Below, one piece after another: positions 55,063-64,000 of a DNA stretch of 64,000 nucleotides. The position numbers were made by a program, and so were the translations under genes. The stretch comes from Gaiellasilicea sp963791905 (lineage in GTDB: Bacteria; Actinomycetota; Thermoleophilia; Gaiellales; Gaiellaceae). Under the pieces are notes generated by a model. It was not told the DNA's origin and searched no databases. It saw only the letters and a program-made list of their open reading frames with translations. The stretch is taken from positions 868,001 to 932,000 of the forward strand of contig CAWBTX010000005.1 of assembly GCA_963791905.1 (NCBI GenBank), in the 5' to 3' direction. Every line of letters begins with the position of its first letter. Positions within the stretch are counted from its first letter, which is position 1.

Positions 55063-55485
55063 ATGCTCGACCACCTGGGCATAGATTCACCCAACATCGA
55101 GTCGCTCGACCGCTGGTCCTTCGACGTTCGTCGAGTCGAGAAGCCGTGGGGCCACGAGCTCATCTGGGCCCTGACCGGGCGCTACTGCGGCAAGGTGCTG
55201 TTCGTGAAGGCCGGGGCCTCGCTCAGTCTCCAGTTCCACCGGGAGAAGGAGGAGTCGTGGCTCGTCCAGTCCGGGCGGGCGAAGGTCGAGCTCGGGGACA
55301 CCGGCGAGGTGATGCTGCACCAGGAGGTCGTGGGGGCCGGGGCGGCGTTTCACTACCGGCCGGGCACGGTCCATCGCGTGACTGCGCTCGAGGACACGAC
55401 CATTCTGGAGGTCTCGACGCCGCAGATCGACGACGTCGTGCGGTTGGAAGACCAGTACGGGCGCGAGGGCACGTCGGAGCCGTAA
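55063..55485 (+). CDS. Cupin, mannose-6-phosphate isomerase-like
   Basis: A 140-residue single cupin resembling the C-terminal half of bifunctional mannose-1-phosphate guanylyltransferase/isomerases: VEKPWGHELIWALTGRYCGK, LSLQFHREKEESWLVQSGRA (metal His/Glu), FHYRPGTVHRVTALEDTTIL EVSTPQ. Metal ligands are intact. ATG 55063 with AGGA upstream is preferred over TTG 55039. It fits with the preceding nucleotidyltransferase in sugar-nucleotide supply. Confidence 0.87.
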   Translation: MLDHLGIDSPNIESLDRWSFDVRRVEKPWGHELIWALTGRYCGKVLFVKAGASLSLQFHREKEESWLVQSGRAKVELGDTGEVMLHQEVVGAGAAFHYRPGTVHRVTALEDTTILEVSTPQIDDVVRLEDQYGREGTSEP

Positions 55486-55500
55486 GGAGCCCGAGGACGA

Positions 55501-55522
55501 CCTTACCACGGTTGTGGTAAGG
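55501..55522. promoter_or_regulatory. Perfect inverted repeat CCTTACCAC/GTGGTAAGG, probable MerR operator
   Basis: Nine-base arms (55501-55509 and 55514-55522) flank GGTT. The right arm overlaps TAAGGT (55518-55523), the probable -10 box, eight bases before the MerR ATG at 55532. This arrangement fits autoregulation by the MerR protein. Confidence 0.7.
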
Positions 55523-55531
55523 TTGGCCGCG

Positions 55532-55861
55532 ATGCAGCGTTTCACCGTCGGCGAGGCGGCGGCCCAGACGGGCTGGTCGCCGAGGATGCTCCGCTACCTC
55601 GAGGCAGCCGAGCTCGTGGTGCCGTTGCGCACCGCGTCCGGCTACCGCTCCTACGGCGTTCGCGATCTCAACCAGCTGCGCGCACTGCGTATGCTGCGCG
55701 AGCGCTTCGCCGTCGAGCTCGACGAGGTCGCCTTCGCCGCTCGGCTCGTCCGCGAGCCGGACCTGCGCTCGGCAGTCGACGGTTGGCTCTCGGCCGGCGC
55801 GGAGCACGGCAACTCGCTGGAATGGGAGCAGCGCAAGCACGAGCGGCTCCTGGCCGCCTGA
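55532..55861 (+). CDS. MerR-family transcriptional regulator
   Basis: A 109-residue regulator: winged HTH (FTVGEAAAQTGWSPRMLRYL EAAELVVPLRTASGYRSYGV) followed by a helix (LNQLRALRMLRERFAVELDE) and a short effector region with no cysteine motif, so a metal sensor is unlikely. It lies directly upstream of ahcY with its own palindromic operator. Control of ahcY/mtnA in response to a methionine-cycle metabolite is inference. Confidence 0.88.
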   Translation: MQRFTVGEAAAQTGWSPRMLRYLEAAELVVPLRTASGYRSYGVRDLNQLRALRMLRERFAVELDEVAFAARLVREPDLRSAVDGWLSAGAEHGNSLEWEQRKHERLLAA

Positions 55862-55900
55862 CCCTAAACAGGCCCCGCCCTGGGGCGACGGAAGGAATCC

Positions 55901-57169
55901 ATGGCTACGACTCAACGGTACGACGTGAAGGACCTGGCGCTCGCCTCCGAAGGCAAGCGCCGCATCGAGTGGGCGGACCGGCAGATGCCGGTGCTCGCTG
56001 CGATCCGCGACCGCTTCGAGGCGGAGCAGCCGCTCTCTGGCTACCGCGTTGCGGCGTGTCTGCACGTGACGACGGAGACGGCGAACCTGATGCGGACCCT
56101 CAAGGCCGGAGGCGCCGACGTCGTCCTGTGCGCCTCGAACCCGCTCTCGACGCAGGACGACGTCGCGGCCGCGCTCGTCGACGAGTTCGGCATCTCGGTC
56201 TTCGCGATCAAGGGCGAGGACAACGACACCTATTACTCCCACATCGAGGCGGCCGTCGACCACAAGCCGCACATCACCATGGACGACGGCGCCGACGTGA
56301 TCGGCGTCCTCCACAGCGCCCGGCGCGAGCAGCTCGGCGACGTCATCGCCGGAACGGAGGAGACGACGACCGGCGTGATCCGGCTCAAGGCACTCGAGCG
56401 GGACGGCAAGCTCGGCTTCCCGGTCGTCGCGGTCAACGAGGCGCGCACGAAGCACCTCTTCGACAACCGCTACGGCACCGGACAGTCGACGATCGACGGA
56501 ATCATCCGCGCGACCAACGTCCTGCTGGCCGGCAAGCGCTTCGTCGTCGCAGGCTACGGCTGGGTCGGCCGCGGGGTCGCCATGCGCGCGAAGGGCCTCG
56601 GCGCACACGTGATCGTCACCGAGGTCGACCCCATGCCGGCGCTCGAGGCGGCGATGGACGGCTTCGAGGTGCTCTCGATGGATCGCGCGGCGGAGATCGG
56701 CGATGTCTTCTGCACCGCCACCGGCAACAAGTCCGTCCTCGCGTCGAAGCACCTGGAGCGGATGAAGGACGGCGCCATCCTCTGCAACACCGGTCACTTC
56801 AACGTCGAGATCGAGATCGGCGCGCTGCGCTCGCTCGCGACGGAGGTGCGCGCGGCACGCGAGTTCGTGGAGGAGTTCACGCTGGCCGACGGTCGACGGC
56901 TCTACCTGCTCGGCGAGGGGCGGCTGATCAACCTCGCGGCCGCGGAGGGTCACCCCGCCATCGTGATGGACATGTCGTTCGCCAACCAGGCGTTGTCGGC
57001 CGAGCACGTCGTGCAGAACGCGGCCTCGCTCGAGAAGAAGGTCTACGTCGTCCCGAAGGAGATCGACGACGAGATCGCGCGGCTCAAGCTGGCCACGATG
57101 GGGATCGAGATCGACCAGCTGACCGAAGAGCAGGCGAAGTACCTCGCCTCGTGGGACGAGGGCACGTAA
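55901..57169 (+). CDS. ahcY: Adenosylhomocysteinase
   Basis: A 422-residue enzyme hydrolysing S-adenosylhomocysteine to adenosine and homocysteine, removing the product inhibitor of methyltransferases. Seen: RRIEWADRQMPVLAAIRDRF, the NAD-binding region VVAGYGWVGRGVAMRAKGLG, GNKSVLASKHLERMKDGAIL CNTGHFNVEI, and HPAIVMDMSFANQALS. The C-terminus ends LASWDEGT, as in the shorter archaeal/actinobacterial type. ATG with GGAAGGAA upstream. mtnA follows at its stop. Confidence 0.95.
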   Translation: MATTQRYDVKDLALASEGKRRIEWADRQMPVLAAIRDRFEAEQPLSGYRVAACLHVTTETANLMRTLKAGGADVVLCASNPLSTQDDVAAALVDEFGISVFAIKGEDNDTYYSHIEAAVDHKPHITMDDGADVIGVLHSARREQLGDVIAGTEETTTGVIRLKALERDGKLGFPVVAVNEARTKHLFDNRYGTGQSTIDGIIRATNVLLAGKRFVVAGYGWVGRGVAMRAKGLGAHVIVTEVDPMPALEAAMDGFEVLSMDRAAEIGDVFCTATGNKSVLASKHLERMKDGAILCNTGHFNVEIEIGALRSLATEVRAAREFVEEFTLADGRRLYLLGEGRLINLAAAEGHPAIVMDMSFANQALSAEHVVQNAASLEKKVYVVPKEIDDEIARLKLATMGIEIDQLTEEQAKYLASWDEGT

Positions 57170-58125
57170 GAGCTCTCAGCCCGGACCGGATCCTTCGTCT
57201 GGAAGCCGGTGCGGTCGTTCTGCTCGACCAGCGCCGGCTTCCGGACGAGGAAGTGGAGCTCCGCTGCGGGACGGCCGCGGAGGTGGCGGAGGCGATTCGG
57301 ACGCTCGCCGTGCGCGGCGCGCCCGCGATCGGCATCGCGGCGGCCTACGGCTACGTGCTCGCGGCAGCGCAGGGCGAAGACCTCGAGCGGGCCTACGCAG
57401 TGCTCGCCGAGGCGCGGCCGACGGCTGTCAACCTCGTCTGGGCGCTCGAGCAGATGCGGGGCGATCCATCTCCTCAGCGTGCTCGTGCGCTCCACGACGA
57501 GGAGGTCGAGCGCTGCCGGCGGATGGCGGCTCACGCGGCAGCGCTCTTCGGCCCGGGCACACGGGCGCTCACGCACTGCAACGCGGGCGGGCTCGCGACC
57601 GGCGGCTACGGCTCGGCCGTCGGCGCGCTGCGAACTGCGTGGGAGGAGGGGCTGCTCGCGCACGTGTGGGTCGACGAGACCCGCCCGCTGCTGCAGGGAG
57701 CCAGGCTGACCGCTTGGGAGCTCGAGGCGGTCGGGATCCCGCATGCCGTGATCGCGGACGCTGCCGCCGCCCATCTGATGAGCCGCCGCGAGGTCGACTG
57801 TGTCGTCACCGGCGCGGACCGGATCGCGGCGAACGGCGACACGGCGAACAAGATCGGCACCTATGGCCTTGCGGTGGCGGCCGCGCATCACGGCATCCCG
57901 CTGTATGTCGTGGCGCCCACATCGACGCTCGACCCGGCGACGGCGACGGGCGCCGAGATCCCGATCGAGGAGCGCGCGCCGGACGAGCTGACGAGCCGCT
58001 TCGCGGCGCGGAACCCTGCCTTCGACGTCACGCCGGCCGACCTGATCGCGGCGATCGTGACCGAGGTCGGGGTGCATCGCGCGCCGTTCCAGGAGTCCCT
58101 GCCGCGGGCCGTCCACGCCGCGTGA
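57166..58125 (+). CDS. mtnA: S-methyl-5-thioribose-1-phosphate isomerase, non-canonical start
   Basis: About 319 residues, methionine-salvage isomerase. Seen: LLDQRRLPDEEVELRCGTAA, IRTLAVRGAPAIGIAAAYGY, LTHCNAGGLATGGYGSAVGA (catalytic Cys), VTGADRIAANGDTANKIGTY (catalytic Asp). The frame has no ATG/GTG/TTG near the expected N-terminus. GTA at 57166 overlaps the ahcY stop exactly where the GTGA couplings seen elsewhere in the window would place a GTG, so a G-to-A change or error is suspected. It could equally be an eIF2B-like paralogue, but the motifs favour MtnA. Confidence 0.87.
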   Translation, partial: VRALSPDRILRLEAGAVVLLDQRRLPDEEVELRCGTAAEVAEAIRTLAVRGAPAIGIAAAYGYVLAAAQGEDLERAYAVLAEARPTAVNLVWALEQMRGDPSPQRARALHDEEVERCRRMAAHAAALFGPGTRALTHCNAGGLATGGYGSAVGALRTAWEEGLLAHVWVDETRPLLQGARLTAWELEAVGIPHAVIADAAAAHLMSRREVDCVVTGADRIAANGDTANKIGTYGLAVAAAHHGIPLYVVAPTSTLDPATATGAEIPIEERAPDELTSRFAARNPAFDVTPADLIAAIVTEVGVHRAPFQESLPRAVHAA

Positions 58126-58847
58126 AGGTGCTCGTCATCGCGGCGGGCTACGCCACCCGGCTCTACCCGCTCACGCTCGATCGGCCGAAGGCGCTGCTGC
58201 CGGTCGGCGGGCGGCCGATCCTGGATCGCGTTCTCGACTCGCTGGCGGGGGTCGGAGCCGACCGGGCGTATGTGGTCACGAATTCGAAGTTCGCACCTCA
58301 GTTCCGCGAGTGGGCGGCCGATCGGGCCGACGTGACCGTGATCGACGACGGAACGACGAGCGACGAGGACAAGCTCGGCGCAATCGGCGACATCGCCTTT
58401 GTCCTCGACGAGGCTGAGATCGACGACGACCTCGTCGTCGTTGCGGGCGACAACCTCTTCTCCGCGGCTCTCGACGAGTTCGGCGAGTTCTGCCGCCGCC
58501 GCAACGCGCCCGTTCTTGCCGTCTACGACGTCGGCGATCTCTCGCAGATGTCGAAGTACAACGCCCTCGAGACCGACGAGGAGGGCCGGATCACGCACTT
58601 CGAGGAGAAGCCGGCAGCGCCGACGAGCACGCTCGCCGGGATCGCTCTCTACTTCTACCCGCGGCATTCGCTGCCGCTGATCCGGCGGTACGTCGAGGAG
58701 GGGAACAACCCCGATCAGCCAGGCCGACTGATCGAATGGCTCTACCCGCGCGCGGACGTGTACACCTGGCGCGTCCCCGGCGAGTGGTTCGACATCGGCT
58801 CCGAGGAGACGCTGCGCGCCGCGGACGCGCGCTTTTCACACAACTGA
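58122..58847 (+). CDS. Sugar-phosphate nucleotidyltransferase
   Basis: A 241-residue NTP-transferase: KVLVIAAGYATRLYPLTLDR PKALLPVGGRPILDRVLDSL, VVVAGDNLFS (metal Asp), HFEEKPAAPTSTLAGIALYF, WFDIGSEETLRAAD. It most resembles glucose-1-phosphate thymidylyl/uridylyltransferases or GlmU-like enzymes. The GTG lies in a GTGA overlap with mtnA. Confidence 0.9.
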   Translation: MKVLVIAAGYATRLYPLTLDRPKALLPVGGRPILDRVLDSLAGVGADRAYVVTNSKFAPQFREWAADRADVTVIDDGTTSDEDKLGAIGDIAFVLDEAEIDDDLVVVAGDNLFSAALDEFGEFCRRRNAPVLAVYDVGDLSQMSKYNALETDEEGRITHFEEKPAAPTSTLAGIALYFYPRHSLPLIRRYVEEGNNPDQPGRLIEWLYPRADVYTWRVPGEWFDIGSEETLRAADARFSHN

Positions 58848-58883
58848 CACGAACGCGTTGCACTCTCGTTGCAGCGTCGGCTC

Positions 58884-58889
58884 TAGCGT
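58884..58889 (+). promoter_or_regulatory. Probable -10 box (TAGCGT) of comF
   Basis: TAGCGT lies six bases before GTG 58896, with no SD sequence, so a leaderless transcript is likely. Confidence 0.5.
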
Positions 58890-58895
58890 GAAGTC

Positions 58896-59552
58896 GTGCT
58901 CCAGATCGTTCTCCCGCAGCGCTGCGCCGGCTGCCGCGTCCCCGGACCGGCGCTCTGCGACACCTGCCGCGACGCGCTGATCCGGCTCTCCCCGCCGCTC
59001 TGCGCGAGGTGCGGCTCGCCGAGCGCCTGGCCGGTGCGGCGCTGCGCGGAGTGCGCCGGCCGCCGGATCGCGTTCGCCTCGGCCCGGGCGGCGATCCTCT
59101 ACGACGAGCGTGCACGCAGCTTCGTCTCCGCCTGGAAGGAACGCGGCCAGCGGCGGTTGGCTCGCGAGGCGGCCGACCTCGTCGTCGATGCGCTGGCGCC
59201 GCCGGAGGCGACGGCACTCGCGTTCGTCCCCGGCGACGAGGACCGCAGCCTGAGGCGAGGGCACACGCCGGCAGAGGCGCTCGCGGTCGAGCTCGGCAGG
59301 CGCTGGGAGCTACCGGTCGAGCGGCTGCTGCGCCGGTCGAGGCGAGTCGAACGCCAGCGCGGCCTCAGCCTCGAGGAGCGGCGTCGAAACGTCACCCGCG
59401 CGTTCGCGCCGGCGCGGGCGTCTCCGTCGCGCGTGTGTCTCGTCGACGACGTCTACACCAGCGGCTCGACGGCGGCGGCCGCCGCCTCGGCTCTTCGGAA
59501 GGGAGGTGCACGTCATGTCGAAATCGTGACTCTCGCGCGGGCAGTCCGTTAA
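58896..59552 (+). CDS. ComF-family phosphoribosyltransferase
   Basis: A 218-residue protein with an N-terminal zinc ribbon (CAGCRVPG, CDTC, CARC, CAEC pairs) and a C-terminal phosphoribosyltransferase domain with the PRPP loop VCLVDDVYTSGSTAAAA. ComF is needed for DNA uptake in competent bacteria, but most homologues have no known role. In many actinobacteria and Firmicutes it sits before hpf and secA, as here. Confidence 0.9.
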   Translation: MLQIVLPQRCAGCRVPGPALCDTCRDALIRLSPPLCARCGSPSAWPVRRCAECAGRRIAFASARAAILYDERARSFVSAWKERGQRRLAREAADLVVDALAPPEATALAFVPGDEDRSLRRGHTPAEALAVELGRRWELPVERLLRRSRRVERQRGLSLEERRRNVTRAFAPARASPSRVCLVDDVYTSGSTAAAAASALRKGGARHVEIVTLARAVR

Positions 59553-59597
59553 CCTGACGGCACCCGGACGCTCCGGCACATCGAGGGAAGGAACGCG

Positions 59598-60140
59598 ATG
59601 CGACTCCAGGTCAAAGGCCGAAACGTCGAGGTCAGCGAGTCGATTCGGAGGTACGCGGAGGAGAAGCTCGGCAAGCTCGAGAAGCAGCTGGCCGATCCGA
59701 CCCAGGTCGAGCTCGAGCTCGCGCTCGAGAGCAACCCGTCGATCCCGAACGACCACGTCGCCGAGGCAACGATCTGGACGAAGGGTCCGACCCTGCGAGC
59801 GCGCGAGAGCTCCAATGCTTTCGAGGCCTCGATCGACCAGCTCGTCGACAAGCTCGAGCGTCAGGTGAAGCGCTACCGGGCGAAGCGCAGCCGCCGTTCG
59901 ACCGGACGCCGGGCGGATGGGCACGCCTCTCCGGAGCCGCAGTTCACGGCGGAACAGCTCGAGCAGATGATCGTGAAGTCGAAGCAGTTCGACCTGCAGT
60001 CGATGACGCCGGAGGAGGCCACGCTCCAGCTGGAGCTCGTGGGCCACGACTTCTTCGTCTTCCGGAACGAGGCGACCGGCAAGACGGAGGTCGTGTACCG
60101 GCGCCGCGACGGCGGCTACGGGCACATCGAGCCTGAGTGA
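59598..60140 (+). CDS. hpf: Ribosome hibernation-promoting factor, long form
   Basis: A 180-residue protein that dimerises 70S ribosomes into inactive 100S particles under stress. The N-terminal domain (MRLQVKGRNVEVSESIRRYA EEKLGKLEKQ) binds the decoding centre. The C-terminal dimerisation domain (VKSKQFDLQSMTPEEATLQL; GHDFFVFRNEATGKTEVVYR) marks the long form. ATG with GGAAGGA upstream; TAACCT at 59549-59554 is a possible -10. The stop overlaps the next GTG. Confidence 0.95.
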   Translation: MRLQVKGRNVEVSESIRRYAEEKLGKLEKQLADPTQVELELALESNPSIPNDHVAEATIWTKGPTLRARESSNAFEASIDQLVDKLERQVKRYRAKRSRRSTGRRADGHASPEPQFTAEQLEQMIVKSKQFDLQSMTPEEATLQLELVGHDFFVFRNEATGKTEVVYRRRDGGYGHIEPE

Positions 60141-60685
60141 GTCCGTTCTGGCGGCGAAAGGAGCCGCTGCACGAGCAGCTCGCCCGCGAGGGCGGCCTCG
60201 TTGAGCCGGCGCCGCACGAGCCGACCTCACGCTGGGGCGAGATGGAGATCCACGGCGTCCACCGGGAGCGCGTGTGGGACGCAGTTGCGACGGTCGACGC
60301 GCCGGAGCTCGACGGCGACGAGGCGGTCTTCGTCGCGCTCGAGGACGGCGCCCTCATCGCCGAGACGGACGATCTCGACGTCGAGCCGCTGGCCGACGCG
60401 CTCGAGGCAACCATCGAGCCGCCGTACCGCGCCGAGGCCGTTCGGCGCGAGGACGGCCTCTGGGCGGTCGCTGCGCGCCGCATCATGGTCACCGCGGTGC
60501 CGGAAGACGTCGACGGCGACTCCGTCACGATCTCGATTCGTGCCGGCGAGCGGACTGTCGTGGTCGACGGTGCGCGCGCGTTCGGCTCGATCCCGACCCT
60601 GGAGCGGCTGATCGGGGACGACGCCGTTCTCACGGCGCGCCGGCTCGACGACACGCAGTGGGAGGTCGAGGTGGCGCCGCTCTAG
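60137..60685 (+). CDS. Hypothetical protein, 182 aa
   Basis: Not recognised. A soluble acidic protein (WRRKEPLHEQLAREGGLVEP, EMEIHGVHRERVWDAVATVD, EAVFVALEDGALIAETDDLD) in alternating strand-helix style. The GTG overlaps the hpf TGA (GTGA), so it is coupled to hpf. Its TAG shares CTAG with the opposite gene. It lies where secA usually follows hpf. Confidence 0.75.
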   Translation: MSPFWRRKEPLHEQLAREGGLVEPAPHEPTSRWGEMEIHGVHRERVWDAVATVDAPELDGDEAVFVALEDGALIAETDDLDVEPLADALEATIEPPYRAEAVRREDGLWAVAARRIMVTAVPEDVDGDSVTISIRAGERTVVVDGARAFGSIPTLERLIGDDAVLTARRLDDTQWEVEVAPL

Positions 60686-61617
60686 CGCGAGGGGAGCGGC
60701 GTGACCGTGACGCGGCGGCCCAACGACGTCGCGACGGTCAGGAGCTCGGCCTGGACGTCCGATCCGAGCCCCAGCTGGCGCTGCCGGTTGAAGGCGTCCA
60801 GCCGGAGCTCGCGGATCTGACCGCCGGTGACGTAGAACGCCGCGGTCGAGGTGGCGTCGCGGAGCGAAGCTCGCGCCGGGAGGGGCCAGCTCCTCGCGGT
60901 ACCGCCGCTGCGAAGCTCGAGCGCCCGCCCGCGCTGCACGAGCACGCCCGCCCCGGTCAGCCGCACCGCCTGGATCTCGCCTGCAAAGGTCTCGGTGCCG
61001 ACCACCCGGCCACCCGCGTCGAGGATCGTGACCTCGCCGCCCTCGCTCGCGACCGCGAGCTCGCCGTCGAGCGCGCCCAGCGCGGTCACGCGGCCCGGGG
61101 CGCGCCACGAGAAGCGGCGGGAGCCGTCGTTGCGGAGCGCGACGACGGTGCGCTCGAGCGCGTAGGGGAGGATGTCGCCTGCTCTCGAGGCATCGCCGGG
61201 GCCGACCACGAGCGGAGCCGGCCCGTCGACGTCGCGGGGCTCGAAGGCGAGCTGTCTGGGCAGACGGCGGGTCGTCGTGGCTGTGAAAAGCCGCCACTCG
61301 CGGATGTTCCCGCCTGTGTAGTGGAGCCAGAGAACGCGGTTGCCGGCGATCGAGACGGTCGCGATCCCCGTCCCCGTGCTGCCCTCGTCACAGGGCATCG
61401 TGCGGCCCAGTCTCGTGACGGACCGGGTCGTCAGGTTCCAGATGCGAATGCGGTCGCAGTCGAGCAGCGACCGGCCCGAGGCGTAGGCGACGAGGCGGCC
61501 GTCCATCGCGAGCGCAGCCACTGGCGCGGGAGCCGCGACGAAGCGGGGTGCCGCCGCGGTCGCGGCCGATGCGGCCGTGGCGACGACGACTGCCGAGAGC
61601 ACGAGAACGAGACGCAC
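60682..61617 (-). CDS. Secreted beta-propeller-like protein, 311 aa
   Basis: Signal peptide (MRLVLVLSAVVVATAASAAT AAAP) followed by repeats of short beta strands (LAMDGRLVAYASG, VSIAGNRVLWLHY, LGALDGELAVASEGGEVTIL), as in WD40/PQQ-type propellers. Function unknown; the mature protein is probably extracytoplasmic. GTG 61617 lies six bases after TACGGT. It diverges from secA. Confidence 0.72.
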   Translation of the reverse strand: MRLVLVLSAVVVATAASAATAAAPRFVAAPAPVAALAMDGRLVAYASGRSLLDCDRIRIWNLTTRSVTRLGRTMPCDEGSTGTGIATVSIAGNRVLWLHYTGGNIREWRLFTATTTRRLPRQLAFEPRDVDGPAPLVVGPGDASRAGDILPYALERTVVALRNDGSRRFSWRAPGRVTALGALDGELAVASEGGEVTILDAGGRVVGTETFAGEIQAVRLTGAGVLVQRGRALELRSGGTARSWPLPARASLRDATSTAAFYVTGGQIRELRLDAFNRQRQLGLGSDVQAELLTVATSLGRRVTVTPLPSR

Positions 61618-61623
61618 GCGGCG

Positions 61624-61629
61624 ACCGTA
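61624..61629 (-). promoter_or_regulatory. Probable -10 box (TACGGT) of the propeller-like gene
   Basis: On the minus strand TACGGT is followed by CGCCGC and then GTG 61617, the six-base gap seen at other leaderless starts here. Confidence 0.5.
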
Positions 61630-61694
61630 CAGACGGCATGTGAGTGCAACGGTCGAGCGGTGTTAGGGCCGCGTGAAGAACACGCCGAACCGGC

Positions 61695-61700
61695 TACCCT
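61695..61700 (+). promoter_or_regulatory. Probable -10 box (TACCCT) of secA
   Basis: TACCCT lies seven bases before the secA ATG; no SD is present, so translation is probably leaderless. A weak -35 candidate GTGAAG lies about 16 bases upstream. Confidence 0.5.
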
Positions 61701-61707
61701 ACGACTA

Positions 61708-64000
<2,293 letters not shown>

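Overview
The window is high-GC, densely packed bacterial chromosome. It carries the housekeeping order infC-rpmI-rplT-trmH-pheS-pheT-argR, a comF-hpf-secA block, LytR-CpsA-Psr and UDP-glucose dehydrogenase genes, cobalamin-dependent MetH and MeaB, and many GTG/TTG starts. Together these suggest an actinobacterium, most likely a deep-branching one such as Thermoleophilia; this is inference from gene content and style, not a phylogeny. No tRNA, rRNA, CRISPR array, transposase or phage gene was seen. No gene-free stretch exceeds about 300 bases.

Layout. 1-6.4 kb: 3' end of atpG, a VOC protein, then a MoxR/DUF58/vWA operon. 6.4-12.9 kb: a small minus-strand gene and a five-gene peptide ABC transporter whose last three genes carry single-base frameshifts. 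12.9-16.6 kb: a lipoprotein, a zinc-finger anti-sigma-like protein, atpD-atpC (separated from atpG by about 13.4 kb) and a flavin/NAD oxidoreductase. 16.6-25.1 kb: two MFS exporters, metH, meaB and ilvA. 25.1-27.1 kb: small minus-strand genes, including a CBS-pair protein, a cyclic-nucleotide-binding protein and a helical protein bracketed by two related palindromes. 27.1-32.1 kb: thrS, infC, rpmI, rplT, a DUF2332 protein and a TrmH-family methyltransferase. 32.1-37.0 kb: a LemA/DUF2207/hydrolase operon, a MOSC protein and two SAM methyltransferases, lying between trmH and pheS. 37.0-43.0 kb: pheST, a second cyclic-nucleotide-binding protein, a duplicated cupredoxin, a YihY/BrkB protein and argR. 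43.0-49.9 kb: a PRC-barrel-like protein, a conserved hypothetical, and the pyruvate dehydrogenase complex (E1a, E1b, E2, E3). 49.9-58.8 kb: hisC, an LCP protein, ugd, two sugar nucleotidyltransferases, a cupin, and MerR-ahcY-mtnA. 58.9-64 kb: comF, hpf, two hypotheticals and the first 764 codons of secA.

How the genes work together. Core energy and translation genes dominate. MetH, AhcY and MtnA cover the methionine/SAM cycle. The PDH genes form one transcription unit. LCP, Ugd, the two nucleotidyltransferases and the cupin point to envelope polysaccharide synthesis.

Most striking signal. A structured repeat of about 160 bp occurs twice (29892-30048 and 45927-46090). It fills the rpmI-rplT and pdhB-pdhC gaps. 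The copies share conserved blocks, but their terminal arms differ at four positions, and every difference is compensated on the partner arm. A central hairpin keeps its TGTCCA loop while its stem changes. This is what a conserved RNA fold would leave, and in the rplT copy the 3' arm contains the Shine-Dalgarno sequence.

Other themes. Start codons are often 6-10 bases after a TANNNT box (leaderless transcription). Convergent genes abut or share a CTAG stop overlap. Single-base frameshifts cluster at 10.2-12.9 kb and 29.5-35.7 kb; they break essential genes such as rpmI and infC and are therefore most likely sequence or assembly errors.
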